Source of the DNA: Streptosporangium sp. NBC_01756
Lineage (GTDB): Bacteria; Actinomycetota; Actinomycetes; Streptosporangiales; Streptosporangiaceae
Assembly: GCF_035917975.1 (NCBI RefSeq)
Contig: NZ_CP109130.1
Span: 6,634,001 to 6,698,000, forward strand
Direction: 5' to 3'
DNA length: 64,000 nucleotides
Program-made: the position numbers and the translations under genes
The notes under the pieces: generated by a model
Databases searched by the model: none
What the model saw: the letters and a program-made list of their open reading frames with translations, nothing else
What the model was told of the DNA's origin: nothing
Part shown: piece after piece, positions 17,137 through 25,434 of the stretch
How the letters are laid out: every line of letters starts with the position of its first letter
Position numbering within the stretch: the first letter of the stretch is position 1

Positions 17137-19221
17137 ATGAGCGACCTCACCGAACCCCCGATCGCCCGGGTGGACGTCGTGCGCGAGAACCTCCACGGCA
17201 TCACACTCGAGGACCCCTACCGGTGGATGGAAACCGAAGGCGAGGAGTTCCACCACTGGCTGGACGATCAGGCCAGGCACGCCCGCGAGCACCTGGACGC
17301 CTTACCGGACCGCGCCGGCCTGCTGACCCGGATCCGCGAACTGGGTAGCGCGCTCACGCGCTACTTCGGCCTCGCGATGGCAGCCGGCAGGGTCTTCGCC
17401 CTGGTACGCGAGCCGGACGCCCGCGTGCCGGTGCTGACGGTGACCGAGGCCGACGGAGCGCGCAGGATCCTGTTCGACCCCGGCACGGTGCCCGGCGACG
17501 GGCACCACGCCATCGACTGGTACGTCCCCTCCCTCGACGGCCGCCACATCGCCTGCGCCGTCTCCGACTCCGGGTCGGAGGACGGCTCCATCCACGTGAT
17601 CGACGCCGACTCCGGCGCCCTCCGGGAGACGATCCCGCCCACGACGCGTTTCGCCTTCCTGAGCTGGCTGGAAGACGGCCGGTCGTTCGTCTATCACCGC
17701 TACGTGGAGCAGCACCGCTTGGACAGCCGCTCCTTCCTGCACCACCTGGGCGCCGACCCGGCGCAGGACACGGTGGTGCTGGCCCGCGGCCTCAACCCCC
17801 ACGTCGAGCTGACCCCGCAGGACCGGCCTTTCCTGGTGGTGCCGCCGCACGGCGAGTGGATGCTGGCGATCATCTCCCACGGCGCACTCGGCCCCTGGAC
17901 CAGCGAGCAGCTGAGCGACTGCACGATGTACGTGGCGCCGCGGACCGGACTGGCCGACCCGGCCACCTGCCCGTGGCGGAAGGTAGCAGGCGTGGCGGAC
18001 GGCGTGACCGCCTTCGCCACCAGCCACGACACCCTCTACCTGGTCTCCCACCGGGACGCGCCCCGCTCCCGCGTGCTGGCCGTTCCGCTTGCCGAACCAG
18101 ATCTGTCCCGAGCCCGGGTGGTCGTGCCCGTGGGTGAACGGGCGGTGGAGGGGGTGCGGGTGGTCGGCGACCGGCTGCTGGTGCGCGATCTCGACGGTGG
18201 CGTCAGCCGGATGCGGCACGTGCCCCTGTCCGGCGGCGAGCCCGCCAACCTCCCGATGCCGGTGGACGGCACCATCCTGGAGTGGACCACCCACCCCGAG
18301 CGGCCCGAAGCCCTGCTGCTGATGGCCGGCTGGACCGACGCGCCACGGCTCTACCGCTACGACTACGACAGCCAGTCCCTCCAGGACACCGGGCTGGCGC
18401 CCCGCTCACCGGTGGACTTCGGCGACGTGCACGCCCGCACCCTGCACGCGCCCGCGCGGGACGGGACGCCGATCCCGCTCACCGTCATCCACCACAAGGA
18501 CCTGGAGCTGAACGGCGACAACCCGGCCGTGCTCACTGGCTACGGCTCCCACGGGCTCACCGACTGGGCGGAGTTCCATCCCGAGATGCTCGCCTGGTAC
18601 GAGCTCGGCGGCGTCTACGCCGTCGCGCACCTACGCGGCGGCGGCGCCTACGGCCGGGAGTGGCACGAGGCCGGGCGCGGCGAGCGTAAGGAGGCCACCA
18701 TCACGGACTTCATCGACTGCGCCGAGCATCTCATCGCCCTGGGCTACACCCGTCCGGGGCGGCTGGCCGCCGAGGGCGCCAGCAGCGGCGGCATCCCCAC
18801 CGGCGGCGCGCTGGTGCGCCGCCCCGATCTGTGGGCGGCCATGGCGATGCACGTGCCGACGGTGAACGCCACGCGCAACGAGTTCACCGAGAGCGGGCCG
18901 GTCAACGTGCCCGAGTACGGCAGCGTCACCACTGAGGAGGGCCTGCGTGCCCTGCTGATCATCGACGCCTACCTGCGGGTTCAAGACGGCGTGCCGTACC
19001 CGCCGGTGCTGCTGACCACCGGCCTGCGCGACGCGCGGGTGCCGCCGTGGCAGCCGGCGAAGCTGGCCGCTCGCCTGCAGGCGGGCACGGCCTCCGGTCG
19101 GCCGGTGCTGATGCGCGTCGAGGAGCACGGCTGGCATGGCGCCGGTTCGACCCGAGACCAGGAGCAGGCACTGCTCGCTGATGTGCTGGCCTTCGTCCTG
19201 CACGCGTCCGACGGGTCATGA
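17137..19221 (+). CDS. Prolyl oligopeptidase family serine peptidase (S9A)
   Basis: 694 residues, the usual length. The N-terminus has the LHGITLEDPYRWME signature of prolyl oligopeptidases, a seven-bladed propeller spans about residues 70-400, and an alpha/beta hydrolase domain follows. Catalytic triad by position: Ser549 in EGASSGG, Asp632 in TGLRDARVPP and the histidine in EEHGWHG (His664 or His667). GGGAYGREWHEAGR is the conserved loop before the nucleophile. No signal peptide, so cytosolic cleavage of proline-containing peptides is expected. Its stop overlaps the start of a decayed DUF3626 frame (ATGA), implying a former operon. Confidence 0.92.
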   Translation: MSDLTEPPIARVDVVRENLHGITLEDPYRWMETEGEEFHHWLDDQARHAREHLDALPDRAGLLTRIRELGSALTRYFGLAMAAGRVFALVREPDARVPVLTVTEADGARRILFDPGTVPGDGHHAIDWYVPSLDGRHIACAVSDSGSEDGSIHVIDADSGALRETIPPTTRFAFLSWLEDGRSFVYHRYVEQHRLDSRSFLHHLGADPAQDTVVLARGLNPHVELTPQDRPFLVVPPHGEWMLAIISHGALGPWTSEQLSDCTMYVAPRTGLADPATCPWRKVAGVADGVTAFATSHDTLYLVSHRDAPRSRVLAVPLAEPDLSRARVVVPVGERAVEGVRVVGDRLLVRDLDGGVSRMRHVPLSGGEPANLPMPVDGTILEWTTHPERPEALLLMAGWTDAPRLYRYDYDSQSLQDTGLAPRSPVDFGDVHARTLHAPARDGTPIPLTVIHHKDLELNGDNPAVLTGYGSHGLTDWAEFHPEMLAWYELGGVYAVAHLRGGGAYGREWHEAGRGERKEATITDFIDCAEHLIALGYTRPGRLAAEGASSGGIPTGGALVRRPDLWAAMAMHVPTVNATRNEFTESGPVNVPEYGSVTTEEGLRALLIIDAYLRVQDGVPYPPVLLTTGLRDARVPPWQPAKLAARLQAGTASGRPVLMRVEEHGWHGAGSTRDQEQALLADVLAFVLHASDGS

Positions 19222-19500
19222 TGACGACAGACATGTCGGGTACGGCACGCACACGCGCCCTCAGCCACGTCGCGGCCCGGTCGATCCCGGCCTGCATGTG
19301 GCGCCCAACTTCCATCCCGACCGCTTGGTGGGCGAGCCGGCGATCCTCGAGCGGCTGGCCAAGGACGGCGCCTACCTCTCCCAGTTCGTCACCGGGACCG
19401 GCAACGGCGGCCTGACCGCCCACCCCGGCGGGGACCGGTGGCGCTGGGAGAGCCGCATCTTCGGCAGCGCCTACGACGACGTACCCGCGCGACAAGGTCG
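19218..19500 (+). pseudogene. Frameshifted, truncated DUF3626 gene
   Basis: An ATG at 19218 overlapping the peptidase stop starts a frame giving RALSHVAARS. Similarity continues one frame over with GLHVAPNFHPDRLVGEPAIL, then AKDGAYLSQFVTGTGNGGLT and GGDRWRWESRIFGSAYDDVP, as in DUF3626 proteins. The frame change falls near 19280, and similarity is lost after about 19490, where the expected RPKYGALN block is missing. Roughly one third of the gene remains. The 130 bases to the next gene hold no recognisable coding sequence. Confidence 0.65.
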
Positions 19501-19635
19501 AGCAGTACCGGAGGCACAGGCCGCCTGCTGTTTCGCGAAAAGATCGGTCCCGACCTCGGCCTGATCGCGTCAACCCAAGGGATGACGTCCGGCTGGTTCC
19601 ATGGCAGGAGGAAACGGACCTGAGCCGGGACAATC

Positions 19636-20478
19636 ATGAAACACATGTCGAGAACCGGTCTCTTGACGGGGGCGGGCCTGGCGGTGTTCGTCCTGGCCTA
19701 CACGTCACTGATCCTCACCGGCAACACCGTGATCCGCCAGTCGGCCGATCCCGGCGCCACCGGCGTCTCCCTGTGGGCGGCGCTGCTGCCGCAGCTGGCC
19801 GCGGTGCTCCTTGCCATGCTCGTCGCGCCGCGCGCGGCCTTACCCCAGCCGCTGTCCGGCCTGCCGCGGCCGAGGCTGGTCAAGGAGACCTGGCTGCTGC
19901 TCGCGGCGGCGGTCGCCTTCCCCATCGCGGTGGCGCTCGTCGGCCGGGGGCTGCTCTATCCCGTCGCCAAGATCACGATCCTGGTGGTCGTACCGCTGGT
20001 CGGGTTCAGGCTGATCAGAGGGGACGGCCCCACCGCCAGATCCATCCCCAGGCCGGTGACGTGGCTGGCCCCGCTGCCCGCCGTCGTCGCGTGGTTCCTG
20101 CTGGCGGAGGTCAGCCCGCTGTCGCCGCCGCTCACTCAGCAACTGCCCGATCCCGTCACGCTCGCCATCGGCTCGCTGATCACCCTGCTGACGGCGAGCG
20201 TGCTGGAGGAGTTCTTCTACCGGGCTTGGCTGCAGACAAGACTGGAGGCCCTGTACGGCAGATGGCCCGCAATCCTCGCCTCCGCGCTGCTGTTCGCCGC
20301 GATGCACGTCAGCCACATCAACCCCGAGGCCATCGGCGTCGGCATCGCCTCCGTCGTGGCGGCGCAGGGGATGTTCGGCCTGATGCAGGGCTACCTGTGG
20401 GGACGCTACCGCAACATCTGGGTGATCATCCTCATCCACACCGTCGTCAACCTGGTCTACGTGGACATGTTGATCTGA
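19636..20478 (+). CDS. CPBP family intramembrane metalloprotease
   Basis: 280 residues with about eight predicted membrane segments. The Abi/CPBP motifs are present: EEFFYRAWLQTRLEALYGRW (about residues 194-213, the paired glutamates and arginine), a histidine in AAMHVSH and the last one in LIHTVVNLVY. This family cleaves membrane-embedded or prenylated substrates and includes bacteriocin-immunity proteins. ATG at 19636 with GGGAC-like weak ribosome site. No obvious partner gene. Confidence 0.88.
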   Translation: MKHMSRTGLLTGAGLAVFVLAYTSLILTGNTVIRQSADPGATGVSLWAALLPQLAAVLLAMLVAPRAALPQPLSGLPRPRLVKETWLLLAAAVAFPIAVALVGRGLLYPVAKITILVVVPLVGFRLIRGDGPTARSIPRPVTWLAPLPAVVAWFLLAEVSPLSPPLTQQLPDPVTLAIGSLITLLTASVLEEFFYRAWLQTRLEALYGRWPAILASALLFAAMHVSHINPEAIGVGIASVVAAQGMFGLMQGYLWGRYRNIWVIILIHTVVNLVYVDMLI

Positions 20479-20494
20479 CGCTTGAGCATGATGG

Positions 20495-20580
20495 GAGCAG
20501 CATCGCCTTGCCCGCTCCATTGATGCCGACGAGGCCTGGCTGTGTCAGTGACAACGAGAGCCAAGTGTCGGTCTCTTCGA
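20495..20580 (-). pseudogene. Possible ABC-ATPase Walker A remnant
   Basis: Reading leftward, the frame gives TQPGLVGINGAGKAMLLP. GLVGINGAGK matches the ABC transporter P-loop, but the next residue is alanine where serine or threonine is required, and no further motif follows. The fragment sits in the 199-base gap between the CPBP gene and tetR. It is short, so a chance match is possible. Confidence 0.3.
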
Positions 20581-20677
20581 GAGCCGTGATGACTTCGTGC
20601 CCGGTTGGAGCACCACGGGGGCAGAAACGGAGTTCGCCGGGTCCGCTTGGTGCCGGACAGGAACGGTTGCCTCAGCA

Positions 20678-21391
20678 TCAGGCTCCAGCCTGAAAGCGGA
20701 GGCCCGCCAGAGTCAGCTCCAGCCCGGCGAGGAACTGCTCCCTGTCGTCGTGCCCGTCGAACTCCTCGACGATGTCGTGCACGAACGGAAACTCCTCAGC
20801 GTCGAGCGCACGCCACGTCTCGGCATAGCGACCGAGGAACTCGTCGCGGTCCACGAAGCCGTCGAGCACCTCCTGGGGCGGCTCCTGCCCCATGTCGGCG
20901 GCGTTGCCGACCACGACACTCACGATCGCCGACACGGCGTGGAACCGCTGCCGTGGCGTGAGGTCGAGTCGAAGCGTCTGCTGCCCCAGCTCCTCATAAA
21001 GTCGCAACGAGTTGCCCGGGACGTCGATGTTGTGCATGAAGTGCGCACCCAGCCACGGTCGGTCCACGATCGCGTCGAACAGCGTGACGGCCATCACGCG
21101 CAGGTCGTCGATCGGGTCGCCGCTGCTGGTCTGTCCTTCGATGGCGGTCAGCACCCCGCCGAGCACGTGGTCGATGGCGCGGTCGAGCAGGTCGTCCTTG
21201 CTTGAGACGTACCAGTAGATGCTGCCGACGCCGGTGCCGAGCCGGGCCGCGAGGGCGCGGAGGGTCAGCGCCGGCTCGCCCGCCTCGTCGAGCAGGGCCA
21301 CGGCCGCAGTGAGAACGGCCTCGATGGAGTGCGAGGCACGTTGACGCCCTCGGGAAGGACGATCGGCGGGTCGTGGTCGCGAGCCTGTCAT
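20678..21391 (-). CDS. TetR family transcriptional regulator
   Basis: 237 residues from ATG at 21391 (MTGSRPRPADRPSRGRQRAS). Upstream in-frame codons run through the operator region and are unlikely to be used. The N-terminal helix-turn-helix is in TLRALAARLGTGVGSIYWYV (about residues 42-61), as in TetR/AcrR and TetR_C proteins. The C-terminal ligand domain is of the TetR_C (PF02909-like) type. Divergent from a DHA2 efflux pump with three palindromes between, so it is almost certainly the pump's ligand-responsive repressor. Confidence 0.9.
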   Translation of the reverse strand: MTGSRPRPADRPSRGRQRASHSIEAVLTAAVALLDEAGEPALTLRALAARLGTGVGSIYWYVSSKDDLLDRAIDHVLGGVLTAIEGQTSSGDPIDDLRVMAVTLFDAIVDRPWLGAHFMHNIDVPGNSLRLYEELGQQTLRLDLTPRQRFHAVSAIVSVVVGNAADMGQEPPQEVLDGFVDRDEFLGRYAETWRALDAEEFPFVHDIVEEFDGHDDREQFLAGLELTLAGLRFQAGA

Positions 21392-21422
21392 GGTGCATAT
21401 CCAATCACAACTTGCACAGTTA

Positions 21423-21473
21423 TCGAACCTCGTTCTATTGTCGAACGTCGTTCGATGTTCGGCGACGTTCCGA
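21423..21473. promoter_or_regulatory. Three tandem TetR operators with 18-bp phasing
   Basis: The perfect 15-base palindrome TCGAACGTCGTTCGA (21441-21455) is flanked by two degenerate copies, TCGAACCTCGTTCTA (21423-21437) and TCGGCGACGTTCCGA (21459-21473). Centres are at 21430, 21448 and 21466, exactly 18 bases apart. The array lies between the divergent tetR and MFS starts, and the last copy ends three bases before the MFS ribosome site (AGGAGG). Confidence 0.85.
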
Positions 21474-21486
21474 TAGGAGGCCCACC

Positions 21487-22944
21487 ATGACCACGACCGC
21501 CACCGCGCCCGCCGCATCACGCACCTATCCGTCCCTGCGCGCGGCATGGATTCCCCTGGCCGCGCTCTGCCTGGCCTTCTTCGTCGAGATGGTCGACAAC
21601 ACGCTGCTCTCGATCGCGCTGCCCACGATCGGCCGAGACCTCGACAGCGGCACGACCGCGCTGCAGTGGGTCACCGGCGCGTACTCGCTGACGTTCGGCG
21701 GCCTGCTGCTGACAGCAGGATCGATGGCCGACCGGCTCGGGCGCCGACGTGTGCTGCTGATCGGCCTGGCGGTGTTCGGTCTGCTGAGCCTGGGCGTCGT
21801 CGCAGTCACCACCGCAGGGGAGCTCATCACCTTGCGGGCCGGCCTCGGCATCGCCGCAGCGGCGATGGCCCCCATCACCAACTCGCTGGTCTTCCGGCTG
21901 TTCGACGACAAGGCGCTGCGGATGCGCGCGATGACCCTGATGATCATCGTCGGCATGTCCGGCTTCGTCCTCGGCCCCCTGCTGGGTGGCACCGCCCTGG
22001 CCCACGCGCGGTGGCAGTGGCTCCTGGTCGTCAACGCCCCGATCGCACTGATCGCGGCCATCGGCATCCGTTTCGGCGTCCCGGCCGACCGGCCGCAGGA
22101 CCTGACCCACGACAAGCTCGATCTGCCGGGCGCCGCGCTGAGCGTCACCACCATCGGCCTCGCCTGCTACTCGCTGACCAGCGGCGTCGAGCACGGCTGG
22201 CTCTCCGTGTTCACACTCGCATCACTCCTCGGCGCCATCGCCGCGGGCGTCGCGTTCGTGCGGCACGAGCGCCGCAGCCCATCGCCCATGCTGGACCTCC
22301 GCCTCTTCTCCAACGGCACCGTCCGCGGCGCCGCCATCGCGCAGATCGGTACGGCCATCGCGATGGCCGCCGTGATGTTCGGGCTGATCCTCCACTTCCA
22401 GTACGCCTACGGGTGGAGCCCCGTACGGGCCGGCCTGGCGAACCTGCCGCTCATCGTGACCATGATCGCTGCAACCCCCCTGTCCGAGTGGCTCGCGGGA
22501 AGGTTCGGCCACCGCATCGCCTGCCTGGTCGGCGCGGCCTGCCTGGCCGGCTCACTGGCCGGCCTGTCCTGGGGCGTCGACCACGGGTACGGCGCCATCG
22601 CGGTCTGCATGGTTGTGATGACCGTCGGACTGCGCACCGTCATGACGATCTGCGCCATCGCGCTCGTCGACGCGATGCCGAGCAACCGCACGTCGATCGG
22701 CACGGCGCTCAACGACACCGCCCAGGAGGTCGGAACCAGCCTCGGCACCGCCGTGGTCGGCACCCTGATCGCCGCGCTGGTCACCACACAGCTGCCCGCA
22801 GGCACCTGGAGCAACGCTCTGGTGGCGTCGTTCTTCCACGGCGAGCGGATCACCTACGCCGTGGTGGCGGTCGTCGTCGGCCTGGTCGCGGCGGGCGGTG
22901 CACTCACACTCACCAACTCCCGCGTCACCGAAGAGCCCCGCTGA
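21487..22944 (+). CDS. MFS transporter, DHA2 (EmrB/QacA) multidrug efflux family
   Basis: 485 residues starting at ATG 21487, seven bases after AGGAGG. About 14 predicted membrane helices. Motif A (GSMADRLGRRRVLLIG, about residues 79-94), the DHA2 helix-1 aspartate in FFVEMVDNTLLSIALPTIG and motif C (GMSGFVLGPLLGG) are visible. Proton-driven export of drugs or toxic metabolites is the family role. Controlled by the divergent TetR repressor. Downstream there is a repeat-rich gap before the NADAR gene. Confidence 0.93.
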   Translation: MTTTATAPAASRTYPSLRAAWIPLAALCLAFFVEMVDNTLLSIALPTIGRDLDSGTTALQWVTGAYSLTFGGLLLTAGSMADRLGRRRVLLIGLAVFGLLSLGVVAVTTAGELITLRAGLGIAAAAMAPITNSLVFRLFDDKALRMRAMTLMIIVGMSGFVLGPLLGGTALAHARWQWLLVVNAPIALIAAIGIRFGVPADRPQDLTHDKLDLPGAALSVTTIGLACYSLTSGVEHGWLSVFTLASLLGAIAAGVAFVRHERRSPSPMLDLRLFSNGTVRGAAIAQIGTAIAMAAVMFGLILHFQYAYGWSPVRAGLANLPLIVTMIAATPLSEWLAGRFGHRIACLVGAACLAGSLAGLSWGVDHGYGAIAVCMVVMTVGLRTVMTICAIALVDAMPSNRTSIGTALNDTAQEVGTSLGTAVVGTLIAALVTTQLPAGTWSNALVASFFHGERITYAVVAVVVGLVAAGGALTLTNSRVTEEPR

Positions 22945-23231
22945 GCGGCTTCGGTGAGGTTCGCCGCCGATGCCTGGACGCGGGACCGCCGGCGGGTGAG
23001 TGCCTGGTCCGCGGCGGTGCCGATGGATGCGACGCCGATGGGTGCGACGCCGGTGGGTGCGACGCCGGTGGGTGCGACGCCGATGGGCCCGGTCGGGGCC
23101 GCCGCCAGACAGGAACCTCGGCGCCGACACCCTCCGCGGCCAGGCCCAGGGCGCCGGCTCCGCCGGGCTTGGTGTGTCCGGAGAACACGGGGCGCTTCAC
23201 ACCCGGTCCGTCTCGTTCCGCCGGTCATGTT
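22945..23231. other. Intergenic region with 15-bp repeats
   Basis: 287 bases between the convergent MFS and NADAR genes. It contains the 15-bp array described separately. GAGCGGCTTCGGTGAGG after the MFS stop has weak hairpin potential. No protein with recognisable similarity is encoded on either strand. Confidence 0.6.
23021..23090 (+). repeat. 15-bp tandem repeat, four full copies plus a partial fifth
   Basis: Copies at 23021, 23036, 23051 and 23066 follow the consensus CGRTGGGTGCGACGC, the first with one extra difference (CGATGGATGCGACGC). A fifth copy breaks down after seven bases at 23081. The unit is five codons long, so every frame stays open through it. That explains several spurious long frames here. 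Confidence 0.85.
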
Positions 23232-23810
23232 TCACCGGGTGGCCTCCAAGGCGTCGCGAGCGTCCATGAGGGCGAAGCCGAGCAGGTTCGGGCCCCGCCA
23301 CGTGGCGGGGGAGGCGGCACGTCGGTCGTCGGCGGTGAGCCCGATGCCCCAGATCCGATCGACGGGGCTGGCTTCGACCAGAACACATGCGCGGGTGCCG
23401 AGCAGGAAATCCCTCAGCTCCGGGTGCTGGCCGAACTTGGCGAGGTTGCCACGTACCACGATCTCGTAACGGTGCTCGTCCCACACGGCCTCGTCGAAAC
23501 CATTGACCTTGCGGCCGAGCTTTTTGGCCGCGCCGGGATGCTCGGCGGCGATTATCCGCGCCGCGGTCGTGTCGTCGCCGAACAACCACGCCTTGTGCGC
23601 CATCATGTAGTGCTCGGCCGACCGGAAGACGTGTCCGTCCGCGGTGAAGGTGACCTCCCACCACTGGCTGAGACATCCGGCGCCGACACCACCGTCACGC
23701 GGCGGCTGATGGCCCCAGAAGAACAGGTAACGCAACGGCCGGCCGTCCCGTTCCGCGGTGACGGCCTCGGTAACCGAGCGGGGCAGCTTGCTGAGATCGG
23801 ACACCGTCAT
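23232..23810 (-). CDS. NADAR family protein (YbiA-like N-glycosidase)
   Basis: 192 residues. NADAR features are YLFFWGHQP near the N-terminus, CLSQWWEVTFTADGHVFRSA then EHYMMAHKAWLFGD (the tryptophan/glutamate pocket), GRKVNGFDEAVWDEHRYEIV and RIWGIGLTADD. YbiA-type members hydrolyse the N-glycosidic bond of reactive riboflavin-pathway intermediates, and other members act in ADP-ribose or NAD metabolism, sometimes in defence. No toxin or riboflavin gene is adjacent. Stand-alone and convergent with the MFS gene. Confidence 0.88.
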   Translation of the reverse strand: MTVSDLSKLPRSVTEAVTAERDGRPLRYLFFWGHQPPRDGGVGAGCLSQWWEVTFTADGHVFRSAEHYMMAHKAWLFGDDTTAARIIAAEHPGAAKKLGRKVNGFDEAVWDEHRYEIVVRGNLAKFGQHPELRDFLLGTRACVLVEASPVDRIWGIGLTADDRRAASPATWRGPNLLGFALMDARDALEATR

Positions 23811-24147
23811 ACCGTGCCATGTACGGCTACCGCCCGGCCAGCGAGTTACCGGCTCCGTTGGAACAGCGAGATTTGGAGGCTTACGGCTTCAGGTGGAAAA
23901 AGCCCACTGGATGTGACCGCCCAATCATCGAGAAGCCTGCCGAGCAAGGGCTGGAGCCTCGTCGTAGTGAGCCCGCGTGACATCGCTCCGCACGAGACGT
24001 TCCCTCCGAGCAGGGGTGCCGAGGCAAGCTTCAGCATCCGACGGGCAGTGATGCCGGCCAAGGAGGGGACAGCCCAGGTAGGGGGTTCGGTCGGTGCTTT
24101 GGAGATTTCGCCGCTCGCCATGAAGCGCCTCATTCTCCATGTACGGG
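23811..24147. other. Intergenic region, no recognised content
   Basis: 337 bases upstream of the NADAR gene. Base composition is a little less G/C-biased than the neighbouring genes, and third-position bias is not evident. Minus-strand open frames here have no recognisable family pattern. It should hold the NADAR promoter. No repeat or RNA gene was identified. Confidence 0.5.
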
Positions 24148-24447
24148 TCAGGAGTTGCTGCTTCGTGGTGAGTGCTGGAATTCCAGGTCATTCATCTGGG
24201 TCAGTAGGTCCTGGACGTTTCTGGCTTCGATGGGGGCGGGTGCGTTGGGGAGCCAGGTGGGGAAGGCCCAGTAGCGGCGTGCCCAGCAGCGCCAGAGGAT
24301 GACCCAGCCTGGATGGCGGGCTTCCAAGCCCTGGGCCAGATCAGTGGCGTTGTCCGTGCTCGCTACGGGTGGGGCGGTACGGACAGAGCCTGCTCCGCGT
24401 CGGCGGCGGCCTCTGGGACGGTGGGGTTCGTTTGCTGGCGCGACCAT
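24148..24447 (-). CDS. Small conserved actinobacterial hypothetical protein
   Basis: 99 residues. The middle part, RHPGWVILWRCWARRYWAFP then TWLPNAPAPIEARNVQDLL and TQMNDLEF, resembles small proteins often encoded beside anti-sigma-type ATPases and helix-turn-helix regulators in actinomycetes, as here (the RsbW-like gene lies 176 bases upstream on the same strand). The tryptophan-rich core suggests a compact fold. The ribosome site is weak and function unknown, so the exact start may be further downstream. Confidence 0.5.
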   Translation of the reverse strand: MVAPANEPHRPRGRRRRGAGSVRTAPPVASTDNATDLAQGLEARHPGWVILWRCWARRYWAFPTWLPNAPAPIEARNVQDLLTQMNDLEFQHSPRSSNS

Positions 24448-24623
24448 GGGAATCGGTGTCTTTCGTTGTGGTGGGGGAGGCCGGCGTCCTGGACGAAGGG
24501 GGACAGGTCCGTGGACGCCGGCCTTTTTGTGCGGTCCACGCGCGGCCGGGGAAACCGTGGGCGTGGACCGGCTCCGGGGTCAGCGGGATCGGGGACGTTC
24601 CCGGCTGCCCGGAGGTCGGGGGA

Positions 24624-25115
24624 TTAGGGCTGGGCGGGGAGGTCGAACCAGACGGTGGTACCGAGTTGGCCGGTGCCGCACAAGCGGGTCCATTGGGTGC
24701 CGCAACGCCCGTGGGTGAGTTCGGCGACGATGCGCAGGCCCCGCCCGCCGACTTCGAGGTCGTCAATGCGATCGGGGAGGGGAAGCGAACGGCCCAGGAG
24801 ATGCTCGATCAGGGCGGCCCCGGCACCGGCGTCGACCACTTCGGCCCTGACCGGCAGGCCGTGGTCGTGCAGGAGGCGTAGTTCGTAGGGGCCGGGGGCG
24901 TAGCGGGTGGCGTTGGTGGCCAACTCGGAGACCACGATCTCCAGCTCGTCAACCACGTCGGCGGCGAGAGGCAGGCCGGCCAACTGGTCGCGGAGCAGTC
25001 CCCGGGCGCGACGGGCCGCGCCGGTGGGAGGCAGGCACCAGGCGGTCATCCGGAAGCGGCTGCGTGGTTTGCCGTGCCCGCCGGGGTCCGGGACGGGAAC
25101 GTGCTCGATGAGCAT
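24624..25115 (-). CDS. Anti-sigma-factor-type ATP-binding protein (HATPase_c_2, RsbW-like)
   Basis: 163 residues; ATG at 25115 is preceded by TAGGAG eight bases upstream. A GHKL ATPase fold is shown by the N-box ELATNATRYAPGPYELRL (about residues 63-80), DAGAGAA and the G2 box VGGRGLRIV. Such small actinobacterial proteins resemble serine kinases/anti-sigma factors (RsbW, SpoIIAB, BldG partner). No anti-anti-sigma gene is adjacent. It is divergent from a TPR regulator gene, which is a common arrangement in Streptomyces relatives. Confidence 0.85.
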   Translation of the reverse strand: MLIEHVPVPDPGGHGKPRSRFRMTAWCLPPTGAARRARGLLRDQLAGLPLAADVVDELEIVVSELATNATRYAPGPYELRLLHDHGLPVRAEVVDAGAGAALIEHLLGRSLPLPDRIDDLEVGGRGLRIVAELTHGRCGTQWTRLCGTGQLGTTVWFDLPAQP

Positions 25116-25434
25116 CGTCGCTCCTAACGGGTTGGAATGGGGACGTTTCACCGGCGACGGAAACCGGTTTCGGTGGGTCGCCCATGGCGGGGTAGGACCT
25201 GTTCATCAGTGCATGCGCGGAATAACCGCTCTATTCACCTGTCTGTAACAAATTGATTGCGGAGTGTGATTCAGTAGGGGCGGGCTGGGTCCGACGGCCT
25301 CCAGAAAACCCTGTCACCCGCCTCATGAACAGGCGAATCTCGTTGTCCCCGGTTGTCCCCTCCGACGGGAAGCCCCTCACGGCCTGTCCGAGTGGATTAA
25401 TCAGATTTACAGTTCGAGGAAGGAGGGGATGTGC
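25116..25434. other. Divergent control region between RsbW-like and TPR-regulator genes
   Basis: 319 bases with A/T-richer stretches (around 25225-25265 and 25395-25415), where the two promoters probably lie. AAGGAGG at 25420-25426 serves the regulator. No gene or repeat recognised. Confidence 0.5.

Noticed and set aside
23021-23090. CRISPR-like array
   Set aside because: Repeats are 15 bases, tandem and without spacers.
23811-24147. Group II intron or reverse-transcriptase scrap
   Set aside because: A few residues looked suggestive, but no domain V-like hairpin or catalytic motif could be found.
21546-24302. 918-codon plus-strand frame crossing the MFS gene, the repeats and the NADAR gene
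   Set aside because: Out-of-frame shadow kept open by high GC and the 15-bp repeats; Arg/Pro-rich with no motif, and it overlaps two recognisable genes.
24341-24766. 141-codon minus-strand frame rich in Pro/Ser/Thr
   Set aside because: Overlaps the end of the RsbW-like gene and the small conserved gene in other frames; composition typical of a GC shadow.
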